DNA from: Micromonospora sp. C28SCA-DRY-2
Lineage (GTDB): Bacteria; Actinomycetota; Actinomycetes; Mycobacteriales; Micromonosporaceae
DNA length: 64,000 bases
Assembly: GCF_030519475.1 (NCBI RefSeq)
Contig: NZ_JAUMKD010000009.1
Span: forward strand, 204,478-268,477
Reading direction: 5' to 3'
The translations under genes and the position numbers were made by a program. The notes beneath the pieces were generated by a model. That model was not told the origin of the DNA and did no database searches. It saw nothing but the letters and a program-made list of their open reading frames with translations. Shown piece by piece: positions 41,415 to 50,241 of this stretch. Position 1 is the first letter of the stretch, and every line of letters begins with the position of its first letter.

Positions 41415-42269
41415 TCAGACCGAGATCCGGTGCGGGTGGGCGTAGACGTTCATGGTGCGGCCGCGCAGGAAGCCGACCAGGGTCAGCCCGGCCTCCTCGG
41501 CCAGGTCGGCGGCGAGGGTGCTCGGCGCGGAGACCGCCGCGAGCACCGGCACCCCGGCCATCCACGCCTTCTGGGTCAGCTCGAAGCTCGCCCGCCCGGA
41601 GACCAGCAGCACGTGCCCGGTCAGCGGCAACCGCCGTTCCCGGACGGCCCAGCCGACCACCTTGTCCACCGCGTTGTGCCGGCCCACGTCCTCGCGCAGC
41701 ACCACCAGCTCACCGGCCGCGGTGAACAGGCCGGCCGCGTGCAGCCCGCCGGTGTGGTCGAAGCCCTTCTGCGCCGCCCGCAACCGGTCCGGCAGCTCCG
41801 CGAGGACCGCCGCCGGCACGCCCACCGGGTCGTCCGCCACCGCGAAGACCGACCGGGTCCGCACCGCGTCGATGCTCGCCTTGCCGCACACCCCGCAGGA
41901 GCTGGTGGTGTAGAAGTTCCGGGCCGGGTCCGTGGTCGGCTCCGGCACGCCGGGCGCCAGCACCACGTCCACCACGTTGTACGTGTTGGGCGTCTCCGCG
42001 CCGGCGCAGAGCTGCGCGGTGTGCACGTCGTCCGCCGACCGGATCAGCCCCTCGGTGAGCAGGAATCCGATCGCCAGGTCCAGGTCGTCGCCGGGGGTGC
42101 GCATGGTCACCGCCAGCGGCCGCCGCCGGCCCGGCCCGGCCGGGCCGACCCGGATCTCCAGCGGCTCCTCCACGCTCAGGCTGTCCCGCCGCCGGACGGC
42201 CGCGCGCCCGTCGGTCGCCGCGTCGAGGTCGATCCGGAGCACGCTCCGCCGGTCAGTCGCCCGTCCCAT
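41415..42269 (-). CDS. fdhD: Formate dehydrogenase accessory sulfurtransferase FdhD
   Basis: 284 residues from ATG 42269. The essential cysteines are in YTTSSCGVCGKASID near 125. Other marks are DDLDLAIGFLLTEGL near 62, REDVGRHNAVDKV near 200 and LLVSGRASFELTQKAWMAGV. FdhD carries sulfur from IscS to bis-MGD molybdenum cofactor for formate dehydrogenase. No formate dehydrogenase subunit is in the window. It is divergent from mobA by 51 bp, which fits a shared role in cofactor maturation. Confidence 0.95.
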   Translation of the reverse strand: MGRATDRRSVLRIDLDAATDGRAAVRRRDSLSVEEPLEIRVGPAGPGRRRPLAVTMRTPGDDLDLAIGFLLTEGLIRSADDVHTAQLCAGAETPNTYNVVDVVLAPGVPEPTTDPARNFYTTSSCGVCGKASIDAVRTRSVFAVADDPVGVPAAVLAELPDRLRAAQKGFDHTGGLHAAGLFTAAGELVVLREDVGRHNAVDKVVGWAVRERRLPLTGHVLLVSGRASFELTQKAWMAGVPVLAAVSAPSTLAADLAEEAGLTLVGFLRGRTMNVYAHPHRISV

Positions 42270-42320
42270 CCCGCCATCCTGCCCCGCCCGCCGGACGGCC
42301 CGCAGGGCTACCGTGGCCGG

Positions 42321-43079
42321 GTGAGGGCGTACGCGGCGGTGGTGCTGGCGGGCGGCGCGGCGCGCCGGATGGGCGGGGTGGACAAACCGGCCCGCCCGGT
42401 CGGCGGCCGCCCGATGCGGGACCGGGTGCTGGCGGCCGTCGCCGACGCCCGTCCGCGCATCCTGGTGGGGCCGGCCGGGCTGGTGCCCGAGGGGGTCCGG
42501 GTGACCCGGGAGCAGCCGCCCGGCGGCGGGCCGGTGGCCGCCACGGCCGCCGGGTTGGCCCTGCTCGAACCGGGCACCCCGGTGGTCGCGCTGCTCGCCG
42601 GCGACCTGCCGCTGCTCACCCGGGAGGCGATCGCCCACCTGCTGCGCCACCTCGACGCCGGGCCCCCGCCGCGCGATCTCGACGCCGAGCCCCCGCCGCG
42701 CGATCTCGACGCCGGGCCGGACCGCCGTGACGCGGCCGGCGGGTCGGCCGGGCACGATCTCCGGCTCGACGAGCCGCCGGTCGGGGCCGGTGCGCCGGGG
42801 GCGGCCACCGGGAGTCGGCCCGGAACCGCGCCGGACGGGGCCTGCTTCGTGGACGACGCCGGGCGGCGGCAGACCCTCTGCGGGGTGTGGCGGGTGCCGC
42901 CCCTGCGGGCCGCCGTCGACCGGCTCGCCGCCGGGCGGGGACTGGCCGGCGCCCCGATCCGCGCCCTGCTGGCCGGGCTGACCGTCCGCGAGGTGCCGTG
43001 GCCCGGTGCCGGCCCGCCGCCCTGGTTCGACTGCGACACTGACTCGGACGTACGCCGGGCGGAGGAGTGGGTGCGATGA
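42321..43079 (+). CDS. mobA: Molybdenum cofactor guanylyltransferase MobA with repeat insertion
   Basis: 252 residues from GTG 42321. The nucleotidyltransferase start AVVLAGGAARRMGGVDKPA and the metal-binding ALLAGDLPLL near 95 identify the fold; WFDCDTDSDVRRAEEW ends it. MobA transfers GMP to molybdopterin to make MGD. About 113-170 is a low-complexity insert with the repeat LDAGPPPRD that the usual 190-200-residue family lacks. The following DUF6457 gene overlaps by ATGA. Confidence 0.85.
   Translation: MRAYAAVVLAGGAARRMGGVDKPARPVGGRPMRDRVLAAVADARPRILVGPAGLVPEGVRVTREQPPGGGPVAATAAGLALLEPGTPVVALLAGDLPLLTREAIAHLLRHLDAGPPPRDLDAEPPPRDLDAGPDRRDAAGGSAGHDLRLDEPPVGAGAPGAATGSRPGTAPDGACFVDDAGRRQTLCGVWRVPPLRAAVDRLAAGRGLAGAPIRALLAGLTVREVPWPGAGPPPWFDCDTDSDVRRAEEWVR
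42651..42716 (+). repeat. 27-bp tandem repeat within mobA
   Basis: Units at 42651-42677 and 42678-42704 differ by one base, and a partial copy runs to 42716. They encode LDAGPPPRD and LDAEPPPRD and account for part of the MobA insert. Confidence 0.8.
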
Positions 43080-43342
43080 CGGTGATGGACGACTGGGTCA
43101 CGGCGGCCTGTGCCGAACTCGGCCTGGACCCGGCCCAGGTGCCGGTGCCAGCCGTGCTCGACCTGGCCAAGGAGGTGGCCCACCAGGTGCTGCGGCCGGG
43201 CGCGCCGGTCAGCGCGTACCTGCTCGGGCTGGCCGTCGGGCGCGGCGCGGACCCGGCGGACGCGGCGGCCCGGCTCGTCGCGTTGGCCGGCGGTTGGCCG
43301 GTGGAACTCGGCGCGAACCGCCCGGGCGACACCCCGGCCTGA
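43076..43342 (+). CDS. DUF6457 protein
   Basis: 88 residues from ATG 43076 (GGAGGAG at 43061-43067). MDDWVTAACAELGLDPAQVP and VLDLAKEVAHQVLRPGAPVS are typical of this short helical actinobacterial family, which often sits behind or is fused to MobA-like transferases. Overlap with mobA (ATGA) suggests a role as a partner of that enzyme; this is inference. Confidence 0.85.
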   Translation: MTVMDDWVTAACAELGLDPAQVPVPAVLDLAKEVAHQVLRPGAPVSAYLLGLAVGRGADPADAAARLVALAGGWPVELGANRPGDTPA

Positions 43343-43435
43343 CCGGCCGTCCGCCACCGCTGTCCGATCCCGGTCGGGGCTGATTCGGCCCCCTGGCCGC
43401 GTGGGTAGGGTGACCCCTGACGGACGGAGGCGATC

Positions 43436-44545
43436 ATGACGGCTGACCACCCCTCGGCGCCGGCCGGTGGCTCGCCCGGCGAGACGCCGGCGCACCACGA
43501 GTCGATCCTGCTCGACGAGCCGAGCACGGCCGACCTGCGGGCGAAGGTGACCCAGGCGTGGCAGGAGTTCGCCCGCGCGCTGGCCGACCGGCTGGCCGCG
43601 CTGCCGGCCGGAGCGCACCTGGAGGTGACCCTCGACCCGACCGCCTCCGGCACCGGTGACGCCATCTACTCGGTCAGCGTCGACGCCGGCCCGGAGGGGG
43701 TGCTCGCCGCCCGGGCCGTCGGCAACGCCAGCCTGCCGCAGGGCTACCGCCTGGACCGCAACGCGGTGGCGGACATGATCGCGCTGGGCTGGTCGCCGCC
43801 GGGCGTGGTGGAGGGCTCCGGCGAGTACTTCGGGCTGGACTCCTCGACCGGGGACGCCGCGCGGCTGTCCGCGCTGCTCGCCCGTACCCTCCGCGACGTC
43901 TACGGCGCTCCGCACCCGGCCTTCCTGGTCTACCTGGTGCACGACGCGGAGGGGGAGTCGCTGCCGGTCGAGCCGCTCGGCACCGCGCGCAGCGAGTTCG
44001 GCCCGGACCGGGACGTCGAGGCCGACCTGGACGAGGCGCTGGCGGCCGCGGCCGCCGCGAACCAGTCCGGCGAGGGCGACGTGCTGGCGCTGGCCGAGCG
44101 GGTCCGCACGGTGGTCTCCACCATGCTGAAGTCGGACTCCGACCGGCTCCAGGTCGACTCGGACGGCGACATCAACATCCGGGCCGGGTCGGCGATGGTC
44201 TTCGTCCGGGTGCGCGACAACCCGCCCCTGGTCGACGTCTTCTCCCCGGTGCTCACCGAGGTCGAGCCGACCGAGCGGCTCTACGTCAAGCTCTCCGAAC
44301 TGACCAACCGGATGCCGATCGGCCGGCTGTACTGCGCCGACGACACCGTCTGGGCGTCCATCCCGGTGTTCGGCCGCAACTTCCAGCCGACCCACCTGAT
44401 GCTCGCCGTGCAGGTCATGACCGGGCTCGCGGACGAACTGGACGACCGGCTGCACGGCGAGTTCGGCGGCAAGCGCTTCTTCGGCGAGGGCGACAAGCCG
44501 GTCCGGCGGGACGAGGGCGAGCACCGCACCGGCATGTACCTCTGA
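43436..44545 (+). CDS. YbjN/T3SS-chaperone-fold protein (two domains)
   Basis: 369 residues; GGAGG precedes ATG 43436. The first half (about 20-190) includes VTLDPTASGTGDAIYSVSVD and LPQGYRLDRNAVADMIALGW. The second half (about 215-350) includes DSDRLQVDSDGDINIRAGSA, FSPVLTEVEPTERLYVKL and LYCADDTVWASIPVFGRNF, the YbjN-like pattern. These chaperone-fold proteins are often linked to secretion or signalling in actinobacteria. No client is evident. A strong terminator follows. Confidence 0.85.
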   Translation: MTADHPSAPAGGSPGETPAHHESILLDEPSTADLRAKVTQAWQEFARALADRLAALPAGAHLEVTLDPTASGTGDAIYSVSVDAGPEGVLAARAVGNASLPQGYRLDRNAVADMIALGWSPPGVVEGSGEYFGLDSSTGDAARLSALLARTLRDVYGAPHPAFLVYLVHDAEGESLPVEPLGTARSEFGPDRDVEADLDEALAAAAAANQSGEGDVLALAERVRTVVSTMLKSDSDRLQVDSDGDINIRAGSAMVFVRVRDNPPLVDVFSPVLTEVEPTERLYVKLSELTNRMPIGRLYCADDTVWASIPVFGRNFQPTHLMLAVQVMTGLADELDDRLHGEFGGKRFFGEGDKPVRRDEGEHRTGMYL

Positions 44546-44555
44546 CCTCCCTGGT

Positions 44556-44594
44556 GGGTGGGGCCCGGAGTCCCCGAGAAACCGGGCCCCACCC
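44556..44594. terminator. Bidirectional terminator between converging genes
   Basis: Thirteen-base arms, 44556-44568 and 44582-44594, pair perfectly around 13 bases. It lies between the YbjN-type gene and the beta-propeller gene. Confidence 0.7.
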
Positions 44595-44608
44595 GTGGGG
44601 AGGGCGGA

Positions 44609-46492
44609 TCAGGTCGAGGGGAGCCAGGCGAGGCTCCGCGTGGTGGCCGGGTCGGTGGCCCGCAGGCCCGCCTCGGAGACGGTCCAGAGCGCTCCGCCGA
44701 CCAGCAGCGAGCGGCTCACCATGCCGGCCGTGCTCGGGTGGCGGACCGGGCCGACCTCGCTGATCACGTCCCCGGTCACCCGGAGCAGCCGGACGTGGTC
44801 GTCGACCGGAAGGGCGACCAGGCCGCTGTCGGGGTGGTACAGGAAGGCGTGCGGGTCGAACTCCACCGATGAGTACGCGTCCGGCACGTGGTACTGGTCG
44901 AGCCGGGTCGGTCGGGCGGGATCCCGGACGTCGAAGAGCGAGACCTGGAGCCCCTGCGTCCGTCCCCGGCCGTCGGCCTCCTGCCCCACGCCGAGCAGCC
45001 GCCCGTCGGGCAGCGGGTGCAGGTACGCCGAGTAGCCGGTGATCTTCAGCTCGCCGGTCACCCGGGGCGCGGTCGGCTCGGTCAGGTCGAGCGAGTAGAG
45101 CGGGTCGGTCTGCCGGAAGGTGACCACGTACCCGACCGCGCCGAGGAAGCGCACCGAGTAGATCCGCTCGCCCCGGCCCAGGCCGGTCACCGAGCCCACC
45201 GGCGTCAGCGTGCCGCCGTCCGGGCGCAGCACGTGGACGGTGGACTCCGACGGCCGGCGGCTGGTTCGGACGTCGTCGACGGTGGTGGCGACCCGCAGAT
45301 GTCCCTGCCACTCCGACAGCGCGTACTGGTTGACGAGCCAGCCCGGCACCGAGCCGGTGGCCACGTAGCGGGGGCGGCCCGGGGCAGCGGTGTCGAACTG
45401 GTGGATGTCGGTGGCCTGCGCGGGCGTCGCCCGGCCCCGGCGGGGCGAGCCGGGCCGGTCCGGCGGCCGCTGCCCGGCGAGGTAGAGACTCCGCCCGGTG
45501 CCGTAGACGGTGTCCGCGTCGGCGGCCACGCTGACCGGGTCGCCGTCGCCGAGCCGGTCGGCGGCCAGGTCGAAGCTGAGCACGGTCAGCGTGGAGGCGC
45601 CGGAGAAGCGGTCCGGGCGGCTCAGCCGCTCGCAGCCGACCCGGCCGGTGTGCCGGAGCGGGCCGTCGGTCCACTCGTACGCCGGCAGCCAGGCGTCGAT
45701 CCCGGCGGCCGCGATCACCGCCCGGTTGGTAGCGGTCCGCTGCGCGTCGGTGGCCCGCTCCGCGTACGGGAAGGTGAGCCGGGCGGCCGACCGGATCACC
45801 ACCCGGGCGGTGCTCCCGGTCAGCCGGGCGTCCGCCAGATCACCCTCGATCCGGTAGGTCCCGGTGATCCGGGGCGCGCCGGTCAGGTCGACCAGGAGCA
45901 GCCGGGCGTCGGTCTCGTGCTGCCCGGCCGGCCGGGTGGCCGCCAGGTCCGGCCGTACCTGCGCCCCCGCGACGAGCACCAGGGCGCGGTCGCCGTGCAG
46001 CAGCAGGTTCTGCGCCCAGCCGACCACCGGCGTGGTCCGGGTCAGGTCGAGACGGCCGGTGATCCGGCGGGTGGCGGGATCGACCACCCGCAGCACGTTG
46101 CCGGTGACCGTGACGATCCGCCGGCCGTCGGTCTTGACCAGGTCCGGCTCGTCGGCGTCGGCCTCGTGGTTGTTGGTGCCGGTGTGCTCCGGGGCCGCGG
46201 CGCCGGCCGCCCGCGCGCCGGGGGCCGCCTTCTCGGCCGCCCCGGCCGCGTCCAGGGCCACGGCGGTACGCCAGCCGCCGGAGAAGCCCCACGGGCCGAC
46301 CGAGGCGGACGCGGCGGCGCGCAGCCCGGCGAGCGCCTCGGCGCAGGAGTCGAAGGAGACCAGCCGGAGCGCGGCTGGCTGCGGCGGCGCCGGCGGCGGG
46401 ACCGGCATCGGCGCGGACCCGGTAGTGCTGCCGGCGAGCAGGGCGAGCGCGACCAGCGTGGTGGCCGCGGCGGTGGGCACTCCCCGTTTCAT
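44609..46492 (-). CDS. Secreted beta-propeller domain protein
   Basis: 627 residues. An N-terminal signal segment (MKRGVPTAAATTLVALALLA, then GSTTGS) precedes a long beta-propeller beginning with HTGTNNHEADADEPDLVKTD near 105, the hallmark of the PF09826-type propeller. Blade motifs include GRRIVTVTGNVLRVVDPATR, RIYSVRFLGAVGYVVTFRQT, DPLYSLDLTEP and SVEFDPHAFLYHPDSGLVAL. It is likely extracellular or wall-associated. Function is unknown; partners may be proteases or surface proteins. Confidence 0.88.
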   Translation of the reverse strand: MKRGVPTAAATTLVALALLAGSTTGSAPMPVPPPAPPQPAALRLVSFDSCAEALAGLRAAASASVGPWGFSGGWRTAVALDAAGAAEKAAPGARAAGAAAPEHTGTNNHEADADEPDLVKTDGRRIVTVTGNVLRVVDPATRRITGRLDLTRTTPVVGWAQNLLLHGDRALVLVAGAQVRPDLAATRPAGQHETDARLLLVDLTGAPRITGTYRIEGDLADARLTGSTARVVIRSAARLTFPYAERATDAQRTATNRAVIAAAGIDAWLPAYEWTDGPLRHTGRVGCERLSRPDRFSGASTLTVLSFDLAADRLGDGDPVSVAADADTVYGTGRSLYLAGQRPPDRPGSPRRGRATPAQATDIHQFDTAAPGRPRYVATGSVPGWLVNQYALSEWQGHLRVATTVDDVRTSRRPSESTVHVLRPDGGTLTPVGSVTGLGRGERIYSVRFLGAVGYVVTFRQTDPLYSLDLTEPTAPRVTGELKITGYSAYLHPLPDGRLLGVGQEADGRGRTQGLQVSLFDVRDPARPTRLDQYHVPDAYSSVEFDPHAFLYHPDSGLVALPVDDHVRLLRVTGDVISEVGPVRHPSTAGMVSRSLLVGGALWTVSEAGLRATDPATTRSLAWLPST

Positions 46493-46619
46493 GGCCGGTT
46501 CGACGCCGGCCGCCCCGGCCCGGTTCCCGCCCGGCCGTCCGGTCTCGCCACCGCCCGGCCTCGCCGCCCGATCCCGCCGCCGCGGGCCCCAGCGGTACTG
46601 CCGCCGGGGCGCGGCGGCG

Positions 46620-47078
46620 TCAGCCGGCGGAGGGGCCGACGCCGGGGGACTCGACCAGCCGGGACAGCACGATGGTGCTGCGGGTGGAGGTCACGAACGG
46701 CTCGGCGCGCAACCGTTCCAGGGCCGCCTCCAGGTGGGCGATGTCCGCCGCCCGCAGGTGCACCAGTGCGTCGGCCTCGCCCGAGACGGTGTAGGCGCCG
46801 ACCACCTCCGGGTGCCGGCGGGCGGCCACGCCGATCTGGGCCGGGGTGGTCCGGCCGGCGCAGAACAACTCCACGAACGCCTCGGTGGTCCAGCCGACCG
46901 CTGCCGGGTCGACGACGGCGGTGAATCCCCGGATCACCCCGGCGGCGCGCAACCGGTCGACCCGGCGCTTGACCGCCGGGGCGGAGAGTGACACCCGGGT
47001 GCCGATGTCCGCGTACGAGGCGCGGGCGTCCGCGACGAGCAACGCAATGATCCGCTGGTCAACCGCATCTATCTGCAA
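46620..47078 (-). CDS. Lrp/AsnC-family regulator
   Basis: 152 residues from TTG 47078, with GAGGCGGAACG upstream; a longer TTG start at 47099 is less well placed. The HTH is VDQRIIALLVADARASYADI and LSAPAVKRRVDRLRAAGVI. The RAM ligand domain contains VVGAYTVSGEADALVHLRAA. It is divergent from the dimethylargininase-type gene by about 68 bp, so it probably controls that gene in response to an amino acid such as arginine or a derivative. That is inference from context. Confidence 0.92.
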   Translation of the reverse strand: MQIDAVDQRIIALLVADARASYADIGTRVSLSAPAVKRRVDRLRAAGVIRGFTAVVDPAAVGWTTEAFVELFCAGRTTPAQIGVAARRHPEVVGAYTVSGEADALVHLRAADIAHLEAALERLRAEPFVTSTRSTIVLSRLVESPGVGPSAG

Positions 47079-47146
47079 CGTTCCGCCTCTGGCATGCAAT
47101 GGTTGTGGCTGTTACCAAAGTTGTACGGTACCTACTCTTGGTGACC

Positions 47147-47971
47147 GTGAACCAGCAGCGAGTCCCGCGAAAGCGGACATATCTCATGTGCTCGCCCGAG
47201 CACTTCGCGGTCGAGTACGCGATCAACCCGTGGATGGACGTGACCACGCCGGTCGACCCGGAGCTGGCGGTCAAGCAGTGGGACCGGCTGCGCGAGACCC
47301 TGGTCGGTCTCGGCCACGAGGTGCACCTGCTCAGCCCCGAGCCGGGCCTGCCCGACATGGTGTACGCCGCCAACGGCGCCTTCGTCGTGGACGGGACGGT
47401 CTACGGCGCCCAGTTCAAGCACGAGCAGCGGACCGCCGAGGCGGCCGCGCACCGGGCCTTCTACGAGTCGAACGGCTGGCGGTTCATCGCACCCAGCGAG
47501 ACCAACGAGGGCGAGGGCGACTTCGCGTACCTGCCGGAGGCGCACGGCGGGTTGATCCTCGCCGGGCACGGCTTCCGCACCGAGCTGCCCGCGCACGCCG
47601 AGGCGCAGGAGGCGCTCGGCCGCCCGGTGGTGTCGCTGCGCCTGGTCGACCCGCGCTTCTACCACCTGGACGTGGCGCTGGCCTCGATCGACGACACCAA
47701 CATCGTCTACTTCCCGGGGGCGTTCTCCGCGGCCAGCCAGCGGGTGCTCGCCCAGCTCTTCCCGGACGCCGTGGTGGCCGACGACGAGGACGCCATGACG
47801 TTCGGCCTGAACCTGGTCAGTGACGGCGCGAACGTGGTGCTCAACAGCGAGGCGACCCGGCTCGCCGGCAAGCTCAAGGCCGCCGGCTACAACCCGGTGC
47901 CGGTGGAGCTGGCCGAGCTGAAGAAGGGCGGCGGCAGCGTGAAGTGCTGCATCGCCGAGCTGCGCCACTGA
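47147..47971 (+). CDS. ddaH: Dimethylargininase (DDAH)-type amidinohydrolase
   Basis: 274 residues from GTG 47147; GTG 47141 is the alternative. Features of the family are MCSPEHFAVEYAINPWMDV, LPDMVYAANGAFVV, FKHEQRT, EGEGDFAYL, GHGFRTELPAH and the C-terminal nucleophile in SVKCCIAELRH. DDAH hydrolyses methylated arginine to citrulline and methylamine. Bacterial relatives can act on arginine-like or ornithine-related substrates, so the exact substrate is open. The divergent Lrp gene suggests amino-acid control. Confidence 0.88.
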   Translation: MNQQRVPRKRTYLMCSPEHFAVEYAINPWMDVTTPVDPELAVKQWDRLRETLVGLGHEVHLLSPEPGLPDMVYAANGAFVVDGTVYGAQFKHEQRTAEAAAHRAFYESNGWRFIAPSETNEGEGDFAYLPEAHGGLILAGHGFRTELPAHAEAQEALGRPVVSLRLVDPRFYHLDVALASIDDTNIVYFPGAFSAASQRVLAQLFPDAVVADDEDAMTFGLNLVSDGANVVLNSEATRLAGKLKAAGYNPVPVELAELKKGGGSVKCCIAELRH

Positions 47972-48017
47972 GCCTGAGCCCAGCTTCGCCACTGAGCCGG
48001 ACCAGCGCCGGTACGAC

Positions 48018-48052
48018 CCGGGGCCGGCCTCCCGACGGGAGGCCGGCCCCGG
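48018..48052. terminator. Bidirectional terminator after ddaH
   Basis: Sixteen-base arms, 48018-48033 and 48037-48052, pair perfectly around GAC, between two converging genes. Confidence 0.75.
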
Positions 48053-48073
48053 CGCGTTCGCGGGGTGCTCCGC

Positions 48074-49270
48074 TCAGCCGAGCGTGGCCAGCTCGTTGAT
48101 CAGGATGTTGGAGAGCACCTGGCCGTCGTTCTGCACCTCGCGCAGGTACCACTTCTGCTGCGGGGTGCGCGGCTGGTTGAACTGCCAGATCCCGCGCGGG
48201 CTGTCGATCTGGCCGATCTTGCCGAGCGCCAGGTTGACCTGCTGCGGGGTGGGCTCCCCACCGGCGAACCGGATGGCCTGGTCCAGCACCTGCGCGGCGT
48301 CGTACGAGGCCATCGCGTAAGTGGTGGGGGACTGGTTGTACTTCTTCCGGTAGGCGGCGGCGAACCGGCGGTTGGCCGCGTTGTTGATGTCGGCCGAGTA
48401 GTTCAGCGCGGTCCGGATGCCCAGCGCGTACTCCTTGGGCTTGATGCTCTCCAGCACCGTGCCCTCGGTGAGGAAGCCGGGCGCGTAGATCGTCCCGGTG
48501 AAGCCGGCCTGGCGCACCTGCCGGATGAACTCGACAGCGGCCTCGCCGGAGAAGTGGCAGAACAGCGCCGCCGGCTTCCGGTTGAGCGCGGTGCGGATGT
48601 CGTCGGCGTAGTCCGACTTCTTCGGGCTCGCGGTCGCCGACGTCCAGATCACCGGGTCCTTGATCCGCGAGTCGGACCCGCCGAACTCCTCCCGGAAGCC
48701 GCGCACCACGTCCCGACCGCCGACGTCGTCCGGCACGATGATGGCCAGCTTGTCGGTCGGCTTCAGCTCGTCCTTCAGGTAGCGGCCGAGGGCCCGCCCC
48801 GCCTCGTCCAGCACGTACGACGTTCGCCAGATGTAGACGACGCTCTGCAGGCTGGTCGGCGAGGCGTTGGAGCCCACCAGGGGCACCCGGGCCTGCTCGA
48901 CGGTGTCCCGGATGCCCGCCATGACCTCCGAGTCGACCACGCCGGTGAGGGCGAGCACGCCCTCCTTGAGCAGGCCCTCGACGGCCTTCTTGCCGCTCGC
49001 CGGCGAGTCGCCCTCGTCGGCGGTCACCAGGGTGACCGGGTGGTCGCCGAGGCGCTGCGCGTTGAGGTCGAGGAAGAGTTCGAAACCCCTGAGGATCTCG
49101 TCACCGATCGCCTTGAGGCTGCCGGTTTGCGGCGCCACCAGGCCGATCTTGATCGGGCTCGCGGTGGTGACCGGTTCGCCCTCCGACTCCGAGCCACATC
49201 CGGCTGCGAATCCGGCAGTACCCAGGGCGGCCAGCAGTTGGAGTGCCCGCCTGCGGTTCATCTGCGACAC
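48074..49270 (-). CDS. Branched-chain amino-acid-type ABC substrate-binding lipoprotein
   Basis: 398 residues from GTG 49270 (GGAAGGA upstream). The N-terminus MSQMNRRRALQLLAALGTAG leads to the lipobox FAAGC near residue 25. The mature part is a type I periplasmic binding fold (KIGLVAPQTGSLKAIGDEIL, TADEGDSPASGKKAVEGLL, ALTGVVDSEV, YAMASYDAAQVLDQAI), as in LivJ/urea/amide-binding proteins. No permease or ATPase gene is adjacent, so it is an orphan receptor, either served by a distant transporter or used for sensing. Confidence 0.92.
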   Translation of the reverse strand: MSQMNRRRALQLLAALGTAGFAAGCGSESEGEPVTTASPIKIGLVAPQTGSLKAIGDEILRGFELFLDLNAQRLGDHPVTLVTADEGDSPASGKKAVEGLLKEGVLALTGVVDSEVMAGIRDTVEQARVPLVGSNASPTSLQSVVYIWRTSYVLDEAGRALGRYLKDELKPTDKLAIIVPDDVGGRDVVRGFREEFGGSDSRIKDPVIWTSATASPKKSDYADDIRTALNRKPAALFCHFSGEAAVEFIRQVRQAGFTGTIYAPGFLTEGTVLESIKPKEYALGIRTALNYSADINNAANRRFAAAYRKKYNQSPTTYAMASYDAAQVLDQAIRFAGGEPTPQQVNLALGKIGQIDSPRGIWQFNQPRTPQQKWYLREVQNDGQVLSNILINELATLG

Positions 49271-49351
49271 CGAGTTCCTTCCGGGGGAGCGTTGCAGCGC
49301 TGATCAGCGCCCCCTCGGCGTTCTACCTGCTTGGCGACGCTGCGTCAATAA

Positions 49352-50149
49352 TTAGTGATCTTCACGCAAGCTTCGGAAAGCGGTTGTTATCTGCGGCCAA
49401 GCCGACGACTCCGGGTCGATAAGCCCGAAATGCTCGCACTCCGACAGCTCGACGAGCCGGACGTCCGCCCCCGCTGCCCGGCTGGCGGCGACGTAAGCCC
49501 GGCTCATCGTCACCGGCACCTGCTCATCCAGCGCACCGTGTACGACTACTGTGCGTGTTCGCGGCGGTACCAGAGCCCGCGGGTCGGTGGCCGCGTACCG
49601 GTCCGGGAACTCCGCCGGGCCGCCGCCCAGCAGCGCGGCCACCGCGCCGCCGTCCAGGTCCAGCCGGTACGCCTCGGCGAGATCGCTGACCGGGGCCAGG
49701 GCCAGCACGCCGCCGGCCACGGCCGGAACGGTGGCCGCCGCGTACAGCGCCAGCTGGCCGCCGGCCGAGTGGCCGACCAGGATCGGCGCCCCGGCGCCGA
49801 CGCGGCCGGGCATGGCGTCGGCGGCCAGTCGGGGCAGCGCCGTCACGCCCGCCACCACGTCGGAGAGCGTCCCCGGCCAGCCGCCGCCCGGCTGCCCGGT
49901 CCGGCGGTACTCCAGCTGCGCCACCGGGTGACCCAGCGCGGCCAGCGCGGCGGCCAGCGGCCCGGTGTGGCAGCGGTCGTACTCGGCCCGCCAGAAGCCG
50001 CCGTGCACCACCACCACGAGCTGCCGGGCCGGCCCGGCGCCGGCCGGCCGGCGCAGGTCGGCGATCTGGTCCGGGTGCTCGCCGTAGGCCACTGTGTGGT
50101 CCGGCGGGGGTGCCGGACGGGTGAGGACGGCGCGGGGGTCGGCGGGCAT
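49352..50149 (-). CDS. Alpha/beta hydrolase (BD-FAE/kynurenine formamidase-like)
   Basis: 265 residues from ATG 50149. The oxyanion motif VVVVHGGFWRAEYDRCHTGP near 45, nucleophile LVGHSAGGQLAL near 125, acid VVHGALDEQVPVTMSR near 215 and His in ECEHFGLIDPES near 245 complete a catalytic triad. The HGGFW element is that of the esterase/formamidase (BD-FAE) group. The substrate is not known. Confidence 0.9.
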   Translation of the reverse strand: MPADPRAVLTRPAPPPDHTVAYGEHPDQIADLRRPAGAGPARQLVVVVHGGFWRAEYDRCHTGPLAAALAALGHPVAQLEYRRTGQPGGGWPGTLSDVVAGVTALPRLAADAMPGRVGAGAPILVGHSAGGQLALYAAATVPAVAGGVLALAPVSDLAEAYRLDLDGGAVAALLGGGPAEFPDRYAATDPRALVPPRTRTVVVHGALDEQVPVTMSRAYVAASRAAGADVRLVELSECEHFGLIDPESSAWPQITTAFRSLREDH

Positions 50150-50241
50150 GGCCAGACGGTAGCGCCCGCCCGGGTGGTTCCCGGCCACCGACCCCGGTCC
50201 CGGCGAGCACCGGCGGGGCGGGCTGGGTAAAGATGGATCCC

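Noticed and set aside
44888..46924. 678-residue plus-strand frame
   Set aside because: Antisense to the beta-propeller gene; low-complexity composition.
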